A DNA stretch of 64,000 nucleotides from positions 62,001 through 126,000 of the forward strand of contig VJZX01000008.1 of NCBI GenBank assembly GCA_009663185.1, in the 5' to 3' direction. The translations under genes were made by a program, and so were the position numbers. The DNA comes from Isoptericola halalbus. GTDB taxonomy: Bacteria > Actinomycetota > Actinomycetes > Actinomycetales > Cellulomonadaceae. The notes under the pieces were generated by a model. That model was not told the origin of the DNA and did no database searches. It worked only from the letters and a program-made list of their open reading frames with translations. Positions 43,673-54,299 of the stretch are shown here, piece by piece. Position 1 is the first letter of the stretch, and each line of letters begins with the position of its first letter.

Positions 43673-45240
43673 AGCGACCCGAACCTCGCGGCGAGCTGCA
43701 CGGCGCGCACCGCGGCGGCCGCCTTGTTACGCGACTCGGCGTACTCGAGCGCGGGCACCGAGTCGGCGACGATGCCCCCGCCGGCCTGCACCGACGCCCG
43801 GCCGTCGCGGATGAACGCCGTGCGGATCGCGATTGCCATGTCCATGTTGCCGCCGAAGTCGAAATATCCGACCGTCCCGCCGTAGATGCCTCGCGAGGCC
43901 GGCTCGAGCTCGTCGATCAGGGCGATCGCGCGGGGCTTGGGCGCGCCCGACAGGGTGCCGGCAGGGAAGGTCGCGCGCAGCGCGTCGAGGGCGGTCGCCC
44001 GGCCGCGCAGCCGCCCGACGACGGTCGAGCACAGGTGCATGATGTGGCTGAACCGGCGCGTGGCCATGAACTCCACGACCTCGACGCTCGTAGGCTCGCA
44101 CACCTTGACCAGGTCGTTGCGCGAGAGGTCGACGAGCATGAGGTGCTCGGCGCGCTCCTTGGGGTCGGCGAGCAGCTCCTCGCCGAGCGCGACGTCCTCC
44201 TCGACCGTGGCCCCCCGGGGGCGCGAGCCCGCGATCGGGTAGGTCGTCACGTGCCCGTCGGTCACCTTGACGAGTGTCTCGGGGCTCGATCCGACGACGG
44301 CGAAGTCGCGGCCCGCCGGGTCGGTGAGGTGGAAGTAGTACATGTACGGGCTCGGGTTGATCGTCCGCAGCGCCCGGTACACGTCGAGCGGGTCGGCCGG
44401 GCAGTCGAGGTCGAGCCGCTGGGAGAGCACGACCTGGAAGACCTCGCCGTCGCGGATGGCCTCCTTGCCCGTGCGGACGGCCGTCTCGAACTCCTCGCGC
44501 GTCGAGCGGAACTCCAGCTCGGGCACCACGACGTCGGCCCCGCCGCGCAGCACGGTGCGCACTCCGGGGGCCGGCGCGGCGAGCCGAGCCGCGAGCGCGT
44601 CGAGCCGCGCGACGGCGTCGGCGTAGGCCTCGTCGACGCCCTGGTCGGTGTCGTCGGCGTTGATCGCGTTGGCGATGAGCCACACCGACCCGGTGTGGTG
44701 GTCGACCGCGACGAGGTCGGTCGCCAGGCACAGCGTCACCTCGGGCACGCCGAGCTCGTCGGGCGCGTTCGCAGGCAGGGTCGGCTCCCAGTGCCGCACG
44801 ACGTCCCAGCCGAGCGCCCCGGCCATGCCACCGGTGAACGGGGGCAGGCCCTCGATCTGGGGCGTGCGCAGCGCCTCGAGCGTCGCGCCGAGGACCTCGA
44901 CGACGTCGCCCGAGGTCGGGATGCCCACCGGAACGTCCCCGGTCCACACGGCCTGCCCGCCCGCCGAGCTCAGCGTCGCCCGCGACTCGACCCCGACGAA
45001 CGACCAGCGTGACCACGTGCCCGACGCCTCTGCGGACTCGAGCACGAAGGTGCCCGGGCGGCCCCGACCGAGCGTGCGGTACAGGCCGACGGGCGTGACG
45101 TCGTCGGCGAGCACGCGCCGCACGACGGGCACGACGCGGCGGTCGCCCGCCAGCTCGCGGAAGGTCGGCAGGCCCGGCCAGGTGGCACCCCAGACGAGCT
45201 CGTCAGCCGTCGGCGCGAGAGTGTGGGTGTCGGTGGTCAC
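43669..45240 (-). CDS. trpE: Anthranilate synthase component I
   Basis: Converts chorismate to anthranilate with ammonia from the glutaminase subunit. The 523-residue protein includes [82 protein letters not shown] and [14 protein letters not shown], the chorismate-binding core. The GTG at 45240 has GAAGGAGG 4 nt before it and overlaps the hisI stop by 4 nt. No leader peptide or attenuator fits before trpE. trpG and trpD are not in the window. Confidence 0.97.
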   Translation of the reverse strand: MTTDTHTLAPTADELVWGATWPGLPTFRELAGDRRVVPVVRRVLADDVTPVGLYRTLGRGRPGTFVLESAEASGTWSRWSFVGVESRATLSSAGGQAVWTGDVPVGIPTSGDVVEVLGATLEALRTPQIEGLPPFTGGMAGALGWDVVRHWEPTLPANAPDELGVPEVTLCLATDLVAVDHHTGSVWLIANAINADDTDQGVDEAYADAVARLDALAARLAAPAPGVRTVLRGGADVVVPELEFRSTREEFETAVRTGKEAIRDGEVFQVVLSQRLDLDCPADPLDVYRALRTINPSPYMYYFHLTDPAGRDFAVVGSSPETLVKVTDGHVTTYPIAGSRPRGATVEEDVALGEELLADPKERAEHLMLVDLSRNDLVKVCEPTSVEVVEFMATRRFSHIMHLCSTVVGRLRGRATALDALRATFPAGTLSGAPKPRAIALIDELEPASRGIYGGTVGYFDFGGNMDMAIAIRTAFIRDGRASVQAGGGIVADSVPALEYAESRNKAAAAVRAVQLAARFGSL

Positions 45241-45629
45241 CTGGCCTCCTTCTCCTCTGGGTGACCGACGACGGCGGGCAGCTCGCCGCCGGCGTCGAAG
45301 CACGTGCGGGCGCCGGTGTGGCACGCGGCGCCGATCTGCTCGATCCTGACCAGCAGCGCGTCGCCGTCGCAGTCGATCGCGACCGACCGCACGTACTGGA
45401 CGTGCCCGGACGTGTCGCCCTTGCGCCAGTACTCGCCGCGCGAGCGGCTCCAGAACGTGACGCGGCCGGTCGTCAGCGTGCGCCGCAGCGCTTCGTCGTC
45501 CATCCAGCCCAGCATGAGCACCTCGCCCGAGTCGTGCTGCTGCACGATCGCGGCCACCAGGCCGGCGTCGTCGCGCTTGAGACGTTCGGCGACCGCGGGG
45601 TCGAGCAGGGTGTCGTTCAGGTCAGGCAC
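45237..45629 (-). CDS. hisI: Phosphoribosyl-AMP cyclohydrolase
   Basis: Opens the purine ring of phosphoribosyl-AMP in histidine synthesis; a Zn2+/Mg2+ enzyme. Motifs: [72 protein letters not shown], with the metal-binding Cys and Asp residues. GTG 45629 is preferred since GGGAGG lies 9 nt before it; an ATG at 45638 directly abuts that site. 130 residues. It is a monofunctional cyclohydrolase with no HisE fusion. Confidence 0.95.
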   Translation of the reverse strand: MPDLNDTLLDPAVAERLKRDDAGLVAAIVQQHDSGEVLMLGWMDDEALRRTLTTGRVTFWSRSRGEYWRKGDTSGHVQYVRSVAIDCDGDALLVRIEQIGAACHTGARTCFDAGGELPAVVGHPEEKEAR

Positions 45630-45707
45630 GCGCGCCATCCTCCCACGCCGCGGGTCGCCCGAGGGCATCGGTCCACGTCATGCGGGTCCTCGGCCTTGTC
45701 GTCACCG

Positions 45708-47516
45708 TCACCGCGTCTGCGCGACCCAGCTCGCGTGCATGCGCGCGTAGACGCCGCCCCCGGCCGCGAGCTCGGCGTGCGGGCCGACCTCGACCACGTT
45801 CCCGGCGTCGACCACGACGACGAGGTCGCTCGCCTCGGCCGTCGAGAGCCGGTGCGCGATCGTGATGGTCGAGCGGCCCGAGGTCAGCTGCTCGATCGCC
45901 CGCGCGATGCGCACCTCCGTGGCCGGGTCGACGGCGGAGGTCGCCTCGTCGAGGACGAGCAGGTCGCCGGCGGCGAGGTAGGCGCGGGCCATCGCGACGA
46001 GCTGGCGCTCCCCCGCACTGAGCGACTCGCCGCGCTGGCCCACGTGGGTGTCCAGGCCGGCGGGCAGGTCGGTGACCCAGTCGGTCAGGCCGAGCGCCTC
46101 GAACGCGTCGGCGACCCGGGCGCGCACGGCCGGGTCCTCGGCGCCGGCGGCCGTCAGCTCGCGCAGCCCGTAGGCCACGTTCTGGACCACCGTGCCGTCG
46201 AAGAGGAACCCCTCCTGCGGCACGAGGACGACGCGCTCGCGCAGCGAGGCGAGCCGGATGTCGCGCAGGTCGACGCCGTCGAGCAGCACCCGTCCCTCGC
46301 TCGGGTCCATCAGGCGGGCGACGAGCTTGGCGATCGTGGTCTTGCCCGAGCCCGTCTGCCCGACGACCGCGACCTTGCTGCGCGCGGGCAGCTCGAGGTC
46401 GATGCCGTGCAGGACCTCGGGCCCGTCGGGGTAGGCGAACCGCACGCCGCGCAGGCTCACGGCGGCCGGGCCGCGCGGGCTCACCACGCCGCGCTCGCCC
46501 GGGTCGACGACGTCGACGGGCGTCTCGACGACGGCCAGGACACGCCGCCAGCCCGCGAGGGCGTTCTGCAGCTCGTTGAGGATCTCGGTCGCCAGCTGTA
46601 CCGGGCCGGTGAACAGCTGCACGAGGAACAGGAACGCCACGAGCTGGCCGGCCGTGAGTCCTCCCCCGACGCCGAGATTGGAGCCGACGACCACGACCAC
46701 TGCGAGCACGAGGTTGGCCATGAGCGTGCCGGACGAGAACACGCTCGCCACCAGCAGCTGCGCGTGCGCCTGCGCGTCTCGCGTCTCGGCGACCGCGGCG
46801 TCGATGCGCCGGCCGGTGCGGGCGGCGACACCGTACGCCCGCACGGTCTCGGCGCCGACGACGGCCTCCGAGATCGCGCCGAGCATCGCCCCGGTGCGGG
46901 CGCGCACCGCGGCGTAGGCGCGGCTCACATAGGTCTGGGCCTTGCGCAGCACGAGGAACAGCGGGACGAAGCAGACCCACACGACGAGCGTGAGGTGCCA
47001 CGAGTACACGGCCATGAGCACGGTCGCCACGAGCACCTGCAGCGTCGAGACGAGCAGCATGATGCCGCCCCACTGGACGAACTGGGAGATGGTGTCGACG
47101 TCGCCCGTGACGCGCGAGACGAGCGCGCCGCGCCGCTCGGTGCCCTGCGACAGGGTCGACAGGTCGTGCACATGGCGGAACGCGCCCACGCGCAGGCTCG
47201 CGAGCCCGGCCTCGGTCGAGCGGAACAGCCGCACGTTGACGATCGCCGAGCACAGGCCGGCAACCACGATCGCGCCGGCCGCCACGGTCACGAGCAGGCC
47301 GACCCGACCCGCGTCGGGACCGCCCGTGGCCAGGATGCCGTGGTCGATCGTGCGCTGGACGGCGATCGGCACGACGACGCGCCCGCTCGCGCCGAGCACC
47401 GCGAGCCCGAGGGTGAGCCACAGCCCGTCCATGATCTGCGGGGAGATCTGTACGCCCCGGCGCAGGGTCGCCAGGACGCCGAGCTCGCTCGCCGTGGCGA
47501 TGCGCGACTCGCTCAC
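45708..47516 (-). CDS. ABC exporter half-transporter B (consensus ATPase site half)
   Basis: 602-residue membrane-plus-ATPase half-transporter. Membrane helices occupy about 35-315. The ATPase domain has Walker A GQTGSGKTT (386-394), Walker B LLVLDEATSAVD with the catalytic E524 and H-loop H555 in IAHRLST, but an altered signature LSAGE (499-503). It overlaps the upstream half-transporter by 4 nt (GTGA start at 47516), so the two are probably co-translated and form a heterodimer. Substrate unknown; no obvious link to histidine. Confidence 0.9.
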   Translation of the reverse strand: MSESRIATASELGVLATLRRGVQISPQIMDGLWLTLGLAVLGASGRVVVPIAVQRTIDHGILATGGPDAGRVGLLVTVAAGAIVVAGLCSAIVNVRLFRSTEAGLASLRVGAFRHVHDLSTLSQGTERRGALVSRVTGDVDTISQFVQWGGIMLLVSTLQVLVATVLMAVYSWHLTLVVWVCFVPLFLVLRKAQTYVSRAYAAVRARTGAMLGAISEAVVGAETVRAYGVAARTGRRIDAAVAETRDAQAHAQLLVASVFSSGTLMANLVLAVVVVVGSNLGVGGGLTAGQLVAFLFLVQLFTGPVQLATEILNELQNALAGWRRVLAVVETPVDVVDPGERGVVSPRGPAAVSLRGVRFAYPDGPEVLHGIDLELPARSKVAVVGQTGSGKTTIAKLVARLMDPSEGRVLLDGVDLRDIRLASLRERVVLVPQEGFLFDGTVVQNVAYGLRELTAAGAEDPAVRARVADAFEALGLTDWVTDLPAGLDTHVGQRGESLSAGERQLVAMARAYLAAGDLLVLDEATSAVDPATEVRIARAIEQLTSGRSTITIAHRLSTAEASDLVVVVDAGNVVEVGPHAELAAGGGVYARMHASWVAQTR

Positions 47517-49456
47517 CGGGCCGCCTCCTTCGCCTTGTCGTCCCGCTTCTCGTCCCACGCGTCCTCGGTGTCGGCCAGCTCGCCGGCGGCGCGCTCGTCG
47601 GCGAGCTCGCGCGCCCGGCGGGCGGCCTGGACCTCGTACGCGGTCGCGAGCTCGCGGTAGCCGGGGTCGCGCGCGAGCAGCTCCGCGTGCGTGCCGACGT
47701 CGACCACTCGGCCCCCCTCGAGGTGCACGACGACGTCGGCGAGCGCGACCGACGACATGCGGTAGGCGACCATGACCACCGTCGTGGCACGCCGGCCGTC
47801 GGCGGTCCGCCGTCCGGCGAGCCCCGCGAGGATCTCCTGCTCGACGCGCGGGTCGACGGCGCTCGTGGCGTCGTCGAGCACGAGCAGGCGCGGGCGGCGC
47901 ACGAGTGCCCGGGCGATCGCGATGCGCTGGCGCTGCCCGCCGGACAGGTTCGCGCCGCGCTCGCCGAGCGGCGCGTCGAGCCCGCCGGGCAGCGCCTTGA
48001 CGACGGCGTCGACGCGCGCGAGGCGCAGCGCCTCCCAGACCTGCTCGTCGCCGAGGGCACCCGTGGCGCCCTCGAGCGTCTCGCCGACGTCCGTCAGGGT
48101 GACGTTCGCCCGCACGGTGTCCTCGAACACGAACGTCTGCTGCGCGACGAGCGCGACCTGGGCGGGCACCTCACCGTCGGCGAGGGTTCGAAGGTCGGCG
48201 CCGTCGAGCAGCACCCGGCCGCGCGTCGGGTCGCTGAGGCGCGCGAGGAGGGACACGAGCGTCGTCTTGCCGCTGCCCGTGGTGCCGACGACGGCGACGG
48301 TCGAGCCGGGCTCGACCTCGAGCGTGACGCCGTCGAGCAGCGTCGCGGTGCGGCCCGCGACCGGCACGTCGACGCCCACGCCGTCGAACCGCACGGCGAG
48401 GCCGGCGTCGCCGCGCGGCAGGCCGGCGGTGCCGGGCTCGATCGAACCGCGGGCGTCGAGCACGCGGGCGATGCGGTCGTAGCCGACGAGCGCGCGCGGC
48501 AGCTCGCCGAGCACCCAGCCGAAGGCCCGGACCGGCACGGCCATGATCGTGAGCAGGTAGGCCGCGGTGACGACGTCGCCGACCTCGACCGCGCCGGTCG
48601 AGGCGCGCCACGTGCCGACGCCGAGCACCAGGAGCGTGCCGAGCGCCGGCAGCAGCTCGATCACGGGGTCGAAATAGGCCCGCACGACGCCGACGCGCAC
48701 GTTGGCCGCCCGCAGCGCGTCGGTCCGCTCGGCGAAGCGGGCCTCCTCGCGGTCGGCGGTGCCGAGCGACTTGACGAGCAGCGCGGCCTCGAAGCTCTCG
48801 TGCGCGGCGTCGGCGACCTCGGCGCGCAGCTGCTGCGCGCGGGTGGCGGCGGGCGACATGTGCCGCTGGAAGACGAGGTTGGCGCCGATCGCGGCCGGGA
48901 TGACGACCAGCGCCGCTGCGGCGAGCCACAGGTCGACGCGCACGAGCATGACCGTGGCGACGCCGATCATGACGACGACGCCGAGCGCGAACGGCAGCGG
49001 GTTGAACACGCCCGTCGCGGCCTCGACGTCGGCGCTCGCGTTGGACAGGAGCTGGCCCGTGGGGTGCGCGCGGTGCCACGACATGGGCAGGCGCAGGTAC
49101 TGGCGCGTCACACCGCGGCGATGGTGCGCCTGGATGTCGGCGTGGCCGAAGCCTGCGAAGATGCGCCGGCCGGCGACGGCCAGCGCAAGGGTGAGCGCCA
49201 CCGCGCCGAGCACGAGGCCGGCGTGCCAGATGCGCTCCTGTGCGTCGGCGTCGCCGCCGATGGCGGGCACGACGATCGTGTCGGCGGCCCACCCGATCGC
49301 GCGGCTCACGGCGACGGTCGCCGCGCCGAAGATCGCCGACGCGACCACGGCGAGCACGTAGAGGCGCGGCTCGCTGCGCATGCCGCGCCACATGAGCGTC
49401 GCCGAGCGCCGGACCCGCGAGCCCGTGAGGGCGGCGGGTCGTGGTGCACCCGCCAT
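47513..49456 (-). CDS. ABC exporter half-transporter A (degenerate ATPase site half)
   Basis: 647-residue partner of the downstream half-transporter. Membrane domain about 30-320; ATPase domain with Walker A GTTGSGKTT (391-399) and canonical signature LSGGQ (504-508). The Walker B reads LLVLDDATSAVD, so D529 replaces the catalytic Glu, and Y565 replaces the switch His in VAYRMSS. The charged C-terminal ~45 residues are an extension. Its ATG overlaps the hisF stop by one base (TGATG), so it is coupled to hisF. Confidence 0.9.
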   Translation of the reverse strand: MAGAPRPAALTGSRVRRSATLMWRGMRSEPRLYVLAVVASAIFGAATVAVSRAIGWAADTIVVPAIGGDADAQERIWHAGLVLGAVALTLALAVAGRRIFAGFGHADIQAHHRRGVTRQYLRLPMSWHRAHPTGQLLSNASADVEAATGVFNPLPFALGVVVMIGVATVMLVRVDLWLAAAALVVIPAAIGANLVFQRHMSPAATRAQQLRAEVADAAHESFEAALLVKSLGTADREEARFAERTDALRAANVRVGVVRAYFDPVIELLPALGTLLVLGVGTWRASTGAVEVGDVVTAAYLLTIMAVPVRAFGWVLGELPRALVGYDRIARVLDARGSIEPGTAGLPRGDAGLAVRFDGVGVDVPVAGRTATLLDGVTLEVEPGSTVAVVGTTGSGKTTLVSLLARLSDPTRGRVLLDGADLRTLADGEVPAQVALVAQQTFVFEDTVRANVTLTDVGETLEGATGALGDEQVWEALRLARVDAVVKALPGGLDAPLGERGANLSGGQRQRIAIARALVRRPRLLVLDDATSAVDPRVEQEILAGLAGRRTADGRRATTVVMVAYRMSSVALADVVVHLEGGRVVDVGTHAELLARDPGYRELATAYEVQAARRARELADERAAGELADTEDAWDEKRDDKAKEAAR

Positions 49457-50226
49457 CAGCGGACCTCGATGCCCGAGGCCCGCATCGTGTCCTTGACGTC
49501 GTCGATCGTGAGGGTGCCGAAGTGGAAGACGCTCGCGGCCAGCACCGCGTCGGCGCCCGCACGCGCCGCGGCCACGAAGTGCTCCGGCGTCCCGGCGCCG
49601 CCCGAGGCGACGAGCGGCACGGACACGCGCTCACGCACCGCCGCGAGCATCTCGAGGTCGAAGCCCGACGTCGTGCCGTCCGCGTCCATCGAGTTGAGCA
49701 GGATCTCGCCCGCGCCCAGCTCGGCGGCCTGCGCCGCCCACTCGACGGCGTCGATGCCCGTGCCGCGACGCCCGCCGTGCGTCGTGACCTCGAATCCCGA
49801 CTCGGTGACGACGTCGCCCGTGACCCGGCGTGCGTCGACCGACAGGGTCAGCACCTGGCGGCCGAACCGCTCGGCGATCTCGGCGACGAGCTGGGGGCGC
49901 GCGATCGCGGCCGTGTTGACGCCGACCTTGTCGGCCCCCGCACGCAGGAGCCTGTCGACGTCGTCGGTCGACCGGACGCCGCCGCCGACCGTGAGCGGGA
50001 CGAACACCTGCTCGGCCGTGCGCCGTACGACGTCGACCATGGTCTCGCGCCCGCCCGAGGAGGCGGACACGTCGAGGAACGTCACCTCGTCGGCACCCAT
50101 GGCGTCGTACCGGCTCGCGAGCTCGACCGGGTCGCCCGCGTCGCGCAGGTTCTCGAAGTTGACGCCCTTGACGACCCGGCCGGCGTCGACGTCGAGGCAC
50201 GGGATCACACGGACGGCGACGGACAT
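49456..50226 (-). CDS. hisF: Imidazole glycerol phosphate synthase subunit HisF
   Basis: Cyclase subunit that uses HisH-derived ammonia to form imidazole glycerol phosphate and AICAR. Two half-barrels contain [18 protein letters not shown] with D11-type catalytic Asp, and [18 protein letters not shown] with the second Asp; [17 protein letters not shown] is characteristic. 256 residues. The ATG at 50226 follows GTGAAG and lies 9 nt after the FKBP gene stop. hisH, hisA/priA and the other his genes are not in the window. Confidence 0.97.
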   Translation of the reverse strand: MSVAVRVIPCLDVDAGRVVKGVNFENLRDAGDPVELASRYDAMGADEVTFLDVSASSGGRETMVDVVRRTAEQVFVPLTVGGGVRSTDDVDRLLRAGADKVGVNTAAIARPQLVAEIAERFGRQVLTLSVDARRVTGDVVTESGFEVTTHGGRRGTGIDAVEWAAQAAELGAGEILLNSMDADGTTSGFDLEMLAAVRERVSVPLVASGGAGTPEHFVAAARAGADAVLAASVFHFGTLTIDDVKDTMRASGIEVR

Positions 50227-50234
50227 GCGTTGCT

Positions 50235-51200
50235 TCACCCCTGGGCGTTGTCGGAGGACTCGGCAGGCTTCTTCTTCTTGCCGGACGACTCGGGCTGGTC
50301 GACCACCGGACGGTGGGCGTCGAGGATGTCGACCACGTACACGAGCGTCTCGTCGGCAAGGTCGCTGCTGGTGCCACCGTAGCCGAGGTGCGGCGGCACC
50401 ACGAGCAACACCCGAGAGCCCACCGTCTGTTCCAGCAGCCCCTGGTCCCAGCCCTCGATGAGCTGCCCGACGCCGATCGTGACCGTCTGCGGCCGTGCGC
50501 CGTGCGACCACGTCGTGTCGAAGACCTTGCCGTTGCTCCACCGCACCGCGGTGAACCGGACCGTGAGCACGTGGCCGATGCGTACCTGCGGGCCCGTGCC
50601 GCGCACGAGCGGCGCGACCTCGAGCTCCGACGGCACCTGCCGCTTGGCCGGGACCGAGACGCGGGGCGCGCCGTCGGCGCCGGACCGCACGGTCGGCAGC
50701 CCCTCGACGGGCTCGACCGGGGTCCCGAACGCCTGCGTGGGCAGGATGTCGACGACGAGCACCACGGGCACGCCGTCGTCCTCGTCCAGGACGAGGAGTC
50801 GCGCGCCGGCGCTCTGACCGCGCAGCGTCTCGTACAGGTTCGGACCGAGTGCGTCCTCGTCCATCTCCATCCACGCGGGCACATGGGTCCACGTGTTCTG
50901 GATCACGCTGCCGTCCCGCCCGTCCTCGGCGTAGAGGTGCAGCAACACCGGTTCGCCCGGCTCGACCGGGTCGCCCGAACCGGACCACACGGTCCGCGCG
51001 CCGGGCCGCACGACGTCGAACGGGGCGTCGTACTCGAGCGTCGCCCGCTCACCCGGCGCGCCGGCGACCTGCACGGGCGCCTGCGTCGGAGGCGCCGACG
51101 GGGCGACCTCACCGAGCGCCGACGAGGCGGCCGAGCAGCCCCCGAGCACGAGCGCGCCCACGAGCGCGGCGGTCAGCAGGAGGGTCAGTCGGCGAAGCAC
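50235..51200 (-). CDS. FKBP-type peptidyl-prolyl isomerase lipoprotein
   Basis: Secreted, lipid-anchored prolyl isomerase or chaperone of 321 residues. The signal peptide [22 protein letters not shown] ends in a lipobox with lipidated Cys about residue 22. A degenerate FKBP-like region (about 75-155) is followed by a typical FKBP domain (about 215-300): [47 protein letters not shown]. The C-terminus is Lys/Ser-rich. The GTG at 51200 gives the signal peptide directly. It lies 9 nt upstream of hisF, but a functional link is not apparent. Confidence 0.92.
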   Translation of the reverse strand: MLRRLTLLLTAALVGALVLGGCSAASSALGEVAPSAPPTQAPVQVAGAPGERATLEYDAPFDVVRPGARTVWSGSGDPVEPGEPVLLHLYAEDGRDGSVIQNTWTHVPAWMEMDEDALGPNLYETLRGQSAGARLLVLDEDDGVPVVLVVDILPTQAFGTPVEPVEGLPTVRSGADGAPRVSVPAKRQVPSELEVAPLVRGTGPQVRIGHVLTVRFTAVRWSNGKVFDTTWSHGARPQTVTIGVGQLIEGWDQGLLEQTVGSRVLLVVPPHLGYGGTSSDLADETLVYVVDILDAHRPVVDQPESSGKKKKPAESSDNAQG

Positions 51201-51236
51201 CGCGTCAGTCTGCCACGTGCCGGCCTCACACCAGCT

Positions 51237-51304
51237 CATACCCGGCTCACACCGGGCTCACACCGGGCTCACACCGGGCTCACACCGGGCTCACACCGGG
51301 CTCA
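51237..51304 (-). repeat. 11-bp tandem repeat after pafA
   Basis: On the minus strand the unit TGAGCCCGGTG is repeated five times exactly, then decays into about three diverged copies toward the FKBP gene. The first TGA is the pafA stop codon itself. Because 11 is not a multiple of 3, stops fall in all frames. CCGG in each unit lets neighbouring units pair. No spacer structure, so it is not a CRISPR. Confidence 0.95.
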
Positions 51305-52663
51305 CATCGACTCGATGAGCCGCTCGACCCGCTCGTCGACGCTGCGGAACGGGTCCTTGCACAGGACCGTGCGCTGCGCCTGGTCGTTGAGCTTCAGGTG
51401 CACCCAGTCGACGGTGTAGTCGCGCCTCGCCTCCTGGGCCGCGCGCACGAAGTCGCCGCGCAGCTTGGCGCGGGTCGTCTGTGGCGGGATCGCGGTCGAC
51501 TCGAAGATCTCGAGGTCCGTCGTGACCCGCTCGACCATGCCCCGCGCCACGAGCAGGTTGTAGAGGCCCTCGGTCCGGGAGATGTCGTGGTACGCCAGGT
51601 CGAGGCGGGCGATGCGCGGGTCGTCGAGCGAGAGGTCGTGCTTGGCGCGGTAGCGTTCGATGAGGCGCAGCTTGATGACCCAGTCGAGCTCGCGCTCGAC
51701 GAGCGTCAGGTCGCCCACCTCCAGGGCGCGCAGCCCGCGCTCCCACAGGTCGAGCACCTGCTTGACGACCGGCGTCGCGCCCAGGTGGGCGTCCACGTGC
51801 TCGCGCACCCGCTGGAAGTACTCGGTCTGGATGTCGACGGCGGTCATGGTGCGTCCGCTCGCGAGCTGCACCGGGTGCAGTCCCGTGCGGTCGTGGCTGA
51901 TCTCCCGGATGGCCCGGATCGGGTTCTCGAGCGTGAGATCGCGCATGGGCACGCCCGCCTCGACGAGCCGCAGCACCAGGTCGGTCGCGCCGACCTTGAG
52001 CATCGTCGTGGGCTCCGCCATCGAGGAGTCGCCGACGATGACGTGCAGGCGCCGGTAGCTCTCGGCGTCCGCGTGCGGCTCGTCGCGCGTGTTGATGATC
52101 GGCCGGGACCGCGTCGTCGCGCTCGAGACGGCCTCCCAGATGTGGTCCGCCCGCTGCGAGAGGCAGTAGACCGCGCCGCGCGGCGTCGCGAGGACCTTGC
52201 CCGCGCCGGTGAGCACCTGCCTCGTGATGAGGAACGGCACGAGCACCTCGGACAGCCGCGAGAAGTCGCCCTGCCGGCGTACCAGGTAGTTCTCGTGGCA
52301 GCCGTAGGAGTTGCCGGCCGAGTCGGTGTTGTTCTTGAACAGGTGCACCTTGCCGGGCAGGCCCTCGTGCTCGAGGCGCTGCTGGGCATCGGCGACGAGG
52401 CCCTCGAGGATGCGCTCCCCGCCCCGGTCGTACGCGACGAGCTGACGCACGTCGTCGCACTCGGCCGTCGCGTACTCGGGGTGCGATCCGACGTCGAGGT
52501 AGAGCCGTGAGCCGTTGCGCAGGAAGACGTTCGACGACCGCCCCCACGCCACGACCTTGCGGAACAGGTACCGGGCGACCTCGTCCGCCGACAGCCCGCG
52601 GCCGTCGTCGGCCGCGCACGTCACCCCGTACTCGGTCTCCAGACCGAAGATCCTTCGCTCCAT
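51302..52663 (-). CDS. pafA: Pup-protein ligase
   Basis: Attaches Pup, through its C-terminal glutamate, to substrate lysines using ATP. 453 residues with a carboxylate-amine-ligase (glutamine synthetase-like) fold: [13 protein letters not shown] at the N-terminus (Glu/Mg2+ site), [64 protein letters not shown] and a C-terminal helical domain. The ATG at 52663 has GGGAGGG 6 nt before it. It follows prcA with a short gap, and its stop opens an 11-bp tandem repeat. Confidence 0.97.
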   Translation of the reverse strand: MERRIFGLETEYGVTCAADDGRGLSADEVARYLFRKVVAWGRSSNVFLRNGSRLYLDVGSHPEYATAECDDVRQLVAYDRGGERILEGLVADAQQRLEHEGLPGKVHLFKNNTDSAGNSYGCHENYLVRRQGDFSRLSEVLVPFLITRQVLTGAGKVLATPRGAVYCLSQRADHIWEAVSSATTRSRPIINTRDEPHADAESYRRLHVIVGDSSMAEPTTMLKVGATDLVLRLVEAGVPMRDLTLENPIRAIREISHDRTGLHPVQLASGRTMTAVDIQTEYFQRVREHVDAHLGATPVVKQVLDLWERGLRALEVGDLTLVERELDWVIKLRLIERYRAKHDLSLDDPRIARLDLAYHDISRTEGLYNLLVARGMVERVTTDLEIFESTAIPPQTTRAKLRGDFVRAAQEARRDYTVDWVHLKLNDQAQRTVLCKDPFRSVDERVERLIESM

Positions 52664-52704
52664 GCCGGTCCCTCCCCTCGCGCGTTCCACGGTGCGCCGT
52701 CCTG

Positions 52705-53427
52705 TCAGTCTCCGGGCGGAGCGAGCAGGTCGGCCAGCCGCCCGCCGCTCAGACGCCGGAACGCCCGGCGCGGACGCCGGCGGTCCAGGACTGCGACCTC
52801 GAGCTGGGTCGGCGGGATCTGGCGCTCGCCGCCGTCGGCGACGACGTTGCCGTCCGGTCCGACGGCCCCGAGAGTGCGCACGGCGAGGCGCAGCACCTCG
52901 TCGAGCGGCATGTCCGGCAGCCACGCCTCGGACACGCGCGTCCCGAGCTGCTCGGACTGCCCGCCCATGACGACGTGGCCGTGCTCGTCGGCGACCGAGC
53001 CGTCATAGGAGAGGCGGTAGATCTGGTCCTCGGCCGGCGTCGCACCGACCTCGGCGACGGTGAGCTCGACCTCGAGCGGCTTCGACTCGGTCGTGAACAC
53101 CGTGCCGAGCGTCTGGGCGTACGCGTTGGCGAGACCCCGCGCCGTGACGTCGACGCGGTCGTAGGAGTAGCCGCGCAGGTCGGCGTAGCGCACGCCCGCG
53201 ACCCGCAGGTTCTCGAACTCGTTGTACTTTCCGACCGCCGCGAAGGCGATGCGGTCGTAGATCTCGGAGATCTTGTGCAGCGCCCGCGACGGGTTCTCGG
53301 TGGCGAACGCGATCCCGTCGTCGTACGCGAGCACGACGACCGAGCGGCCGCGCGCGATGCCCTTGCGCGCGAAGTCCGCCCGGTCCTTCATGAGCTGCTC
53401 GGGCGAGACGTAGAACGGCATCGTCAT
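52705..53427 (-). CDS. prcA: Proteasome subunit alpha
   Basis: Outer-ring subunit of the 20S core that gates entry and contacts Mpa/ARC. 240 residues: [38 protein letters not shown], then [24 protein letters not shown] and [18 protein letters not shown]. The ATG at 53427 overlaps the prcB stop by 4 nt. The N-terminus retains the YVSPEQ gating sequence. The protein ends in a basic, Gly/Leu-containing tail. Confidence 0.97.
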   Translation of the reverse strand: MTMPFYVSPEQLMKDRADFARKGIARGRSVVVLAYDDGIAFATENPSRALHKISEIYDRIAFAAVGKYNEFENLRVAGVRYADLRGYSYDRVDVTARGLANAYAQTLGTVFTTESKPLEVELTVAEVGATPAEDQIYRLSYDGSVADEHGHVVMGGQSEQLGTRVSEAWLPDMPLDEVLRLAVRTLGAVGPDGNVVADGGERQIPPTQLEVAVLDRRRPRRAFRRLSGGRLADLLAPPGD

Positions 53428-54293
53428 GCGCGCCCACCCCCTTCGTGAGCACCGCGCCGGGCGTCGAGGATCTGCTCGACGATCGTGGCCAGCTCGGCGT
53501 CGTCGACGCGCCGGTAGCCGTCCTCCGTCACGGTCGCAACGACCGGCCAGATGTTGCGCACGGGGTCGGGACCGCCCGTGGCGCTGTCGTCGTCGGCCGC
53601 GTCGTACAGCGCCTCGACGGCGACGTGCGCGGCCGCTGCCGCGTCCATGCCCGGACGCCAGAGCTTCTTGAGCGCCCCGCGCGCGAACACCGAGCCCGAG
53701 CCCACGCTGTGGTGGTCGTGCTCCTCGTAGCGACCGCCCGTGACGTCGTAGCTGAAGATGCGCCCGAGCCCCCGCTCGAGGTCGTAGCCGCCGAACAGCG
53801 GCACCACGGCCAGGCCCTGCAGCGCGAGGGACAGGTTGCCCCGGATCATCGTGGAGAGCCGGTTCGCCTTGCCGTCGAGCGACATGAGCGAGCCTTCGAT
53901 CTTCTCGTAGTGCTCGAGCTCGAGCTGGAAGAGCCGCACGAGCTCGATGGCGATCCCTGCCGAGCCAGCGATCCCGACGGCCGAGTACTCGTCGGCAGGG
54001 AAGACCTTCTCCATCTCGCGGTTCGCGATCATGTTGCCCGCCGTGGCACGCCGGTCGCCCGCCATGACGACCCCTCGCGGGCCGTCGGCGGGCCCGAACG
54101 TGCACGCGACGATCGTCGTGGCGTGCGGCGCGAGCGAGGCGGCGCTCCCGCCGCCACCGACACCGCCGGACGCGGCGAGGCGCCGTCCGGGCAGCAGGTC
54201 GGGCGCGTGCTCGGACAGGAAGTCCACGAAGGACGACGATCCCGGGCGCAGGTACGCGTCCGGGAGTCGTCCTGAGGTGTCAGCGTTGGTCAT
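53424..54293 (-). CDS. prcB: Proteasome subunit beta
   Basis: Catalytic inner-ring subunit. An approximately 58-residue propeptide ends SLAPHA and is removed to expose T59 of [10 protein letters not shown] as the N-terminal nucleophile. [25 protein letters not shown] (with the conserved Asp and Arg/Lys positions) and [28 protein letters not shown] follow. 289 residues; the ATG at 54293 is 6 nt after the pup stop. It overlaps prcA by 4 nt, so pup-prcB-prcA are one translational unit. Confidence 0.97.
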   Translation of the reverse strand: MTNADTSGRLPDAYLRPGSSSFVDFLSEHAPDLLPGRRLAASGGVGGGGSAASLAPHATTIVACTFGPADGPRGVVMAGDRRATAGNMIANREMEKVFPADEYSAVGIAGSAGIAIELVRLFQLELEHYEKIEGSLMSLDGKANRLSTMIRGNLSLALQGLAVVPLFGGYDLERGLGRIFSYDVTGGRYEEHDHHSVGSGSVFARGALKKLWRPGMDAAAAAHVAVEALYDAADDDSATGGPDPVRNIWPVVATVTEDGYRRVDDAELATIVEQILDARRGAHEGGGRA

Positions 54294-54299
54294 GAAGGC

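Noticed and set aside
45241-45300. trp attenuator or leader peptide before trpE
   Set aside because: trpE overlaps hisI by 4 nt and no Trp-rich small frame or paired hairpins are visible there.
51237-51304. CRISPR-like array
   Set aside because: Units are 11 bp and contiguous without spacers, so this is a tandem repeat.
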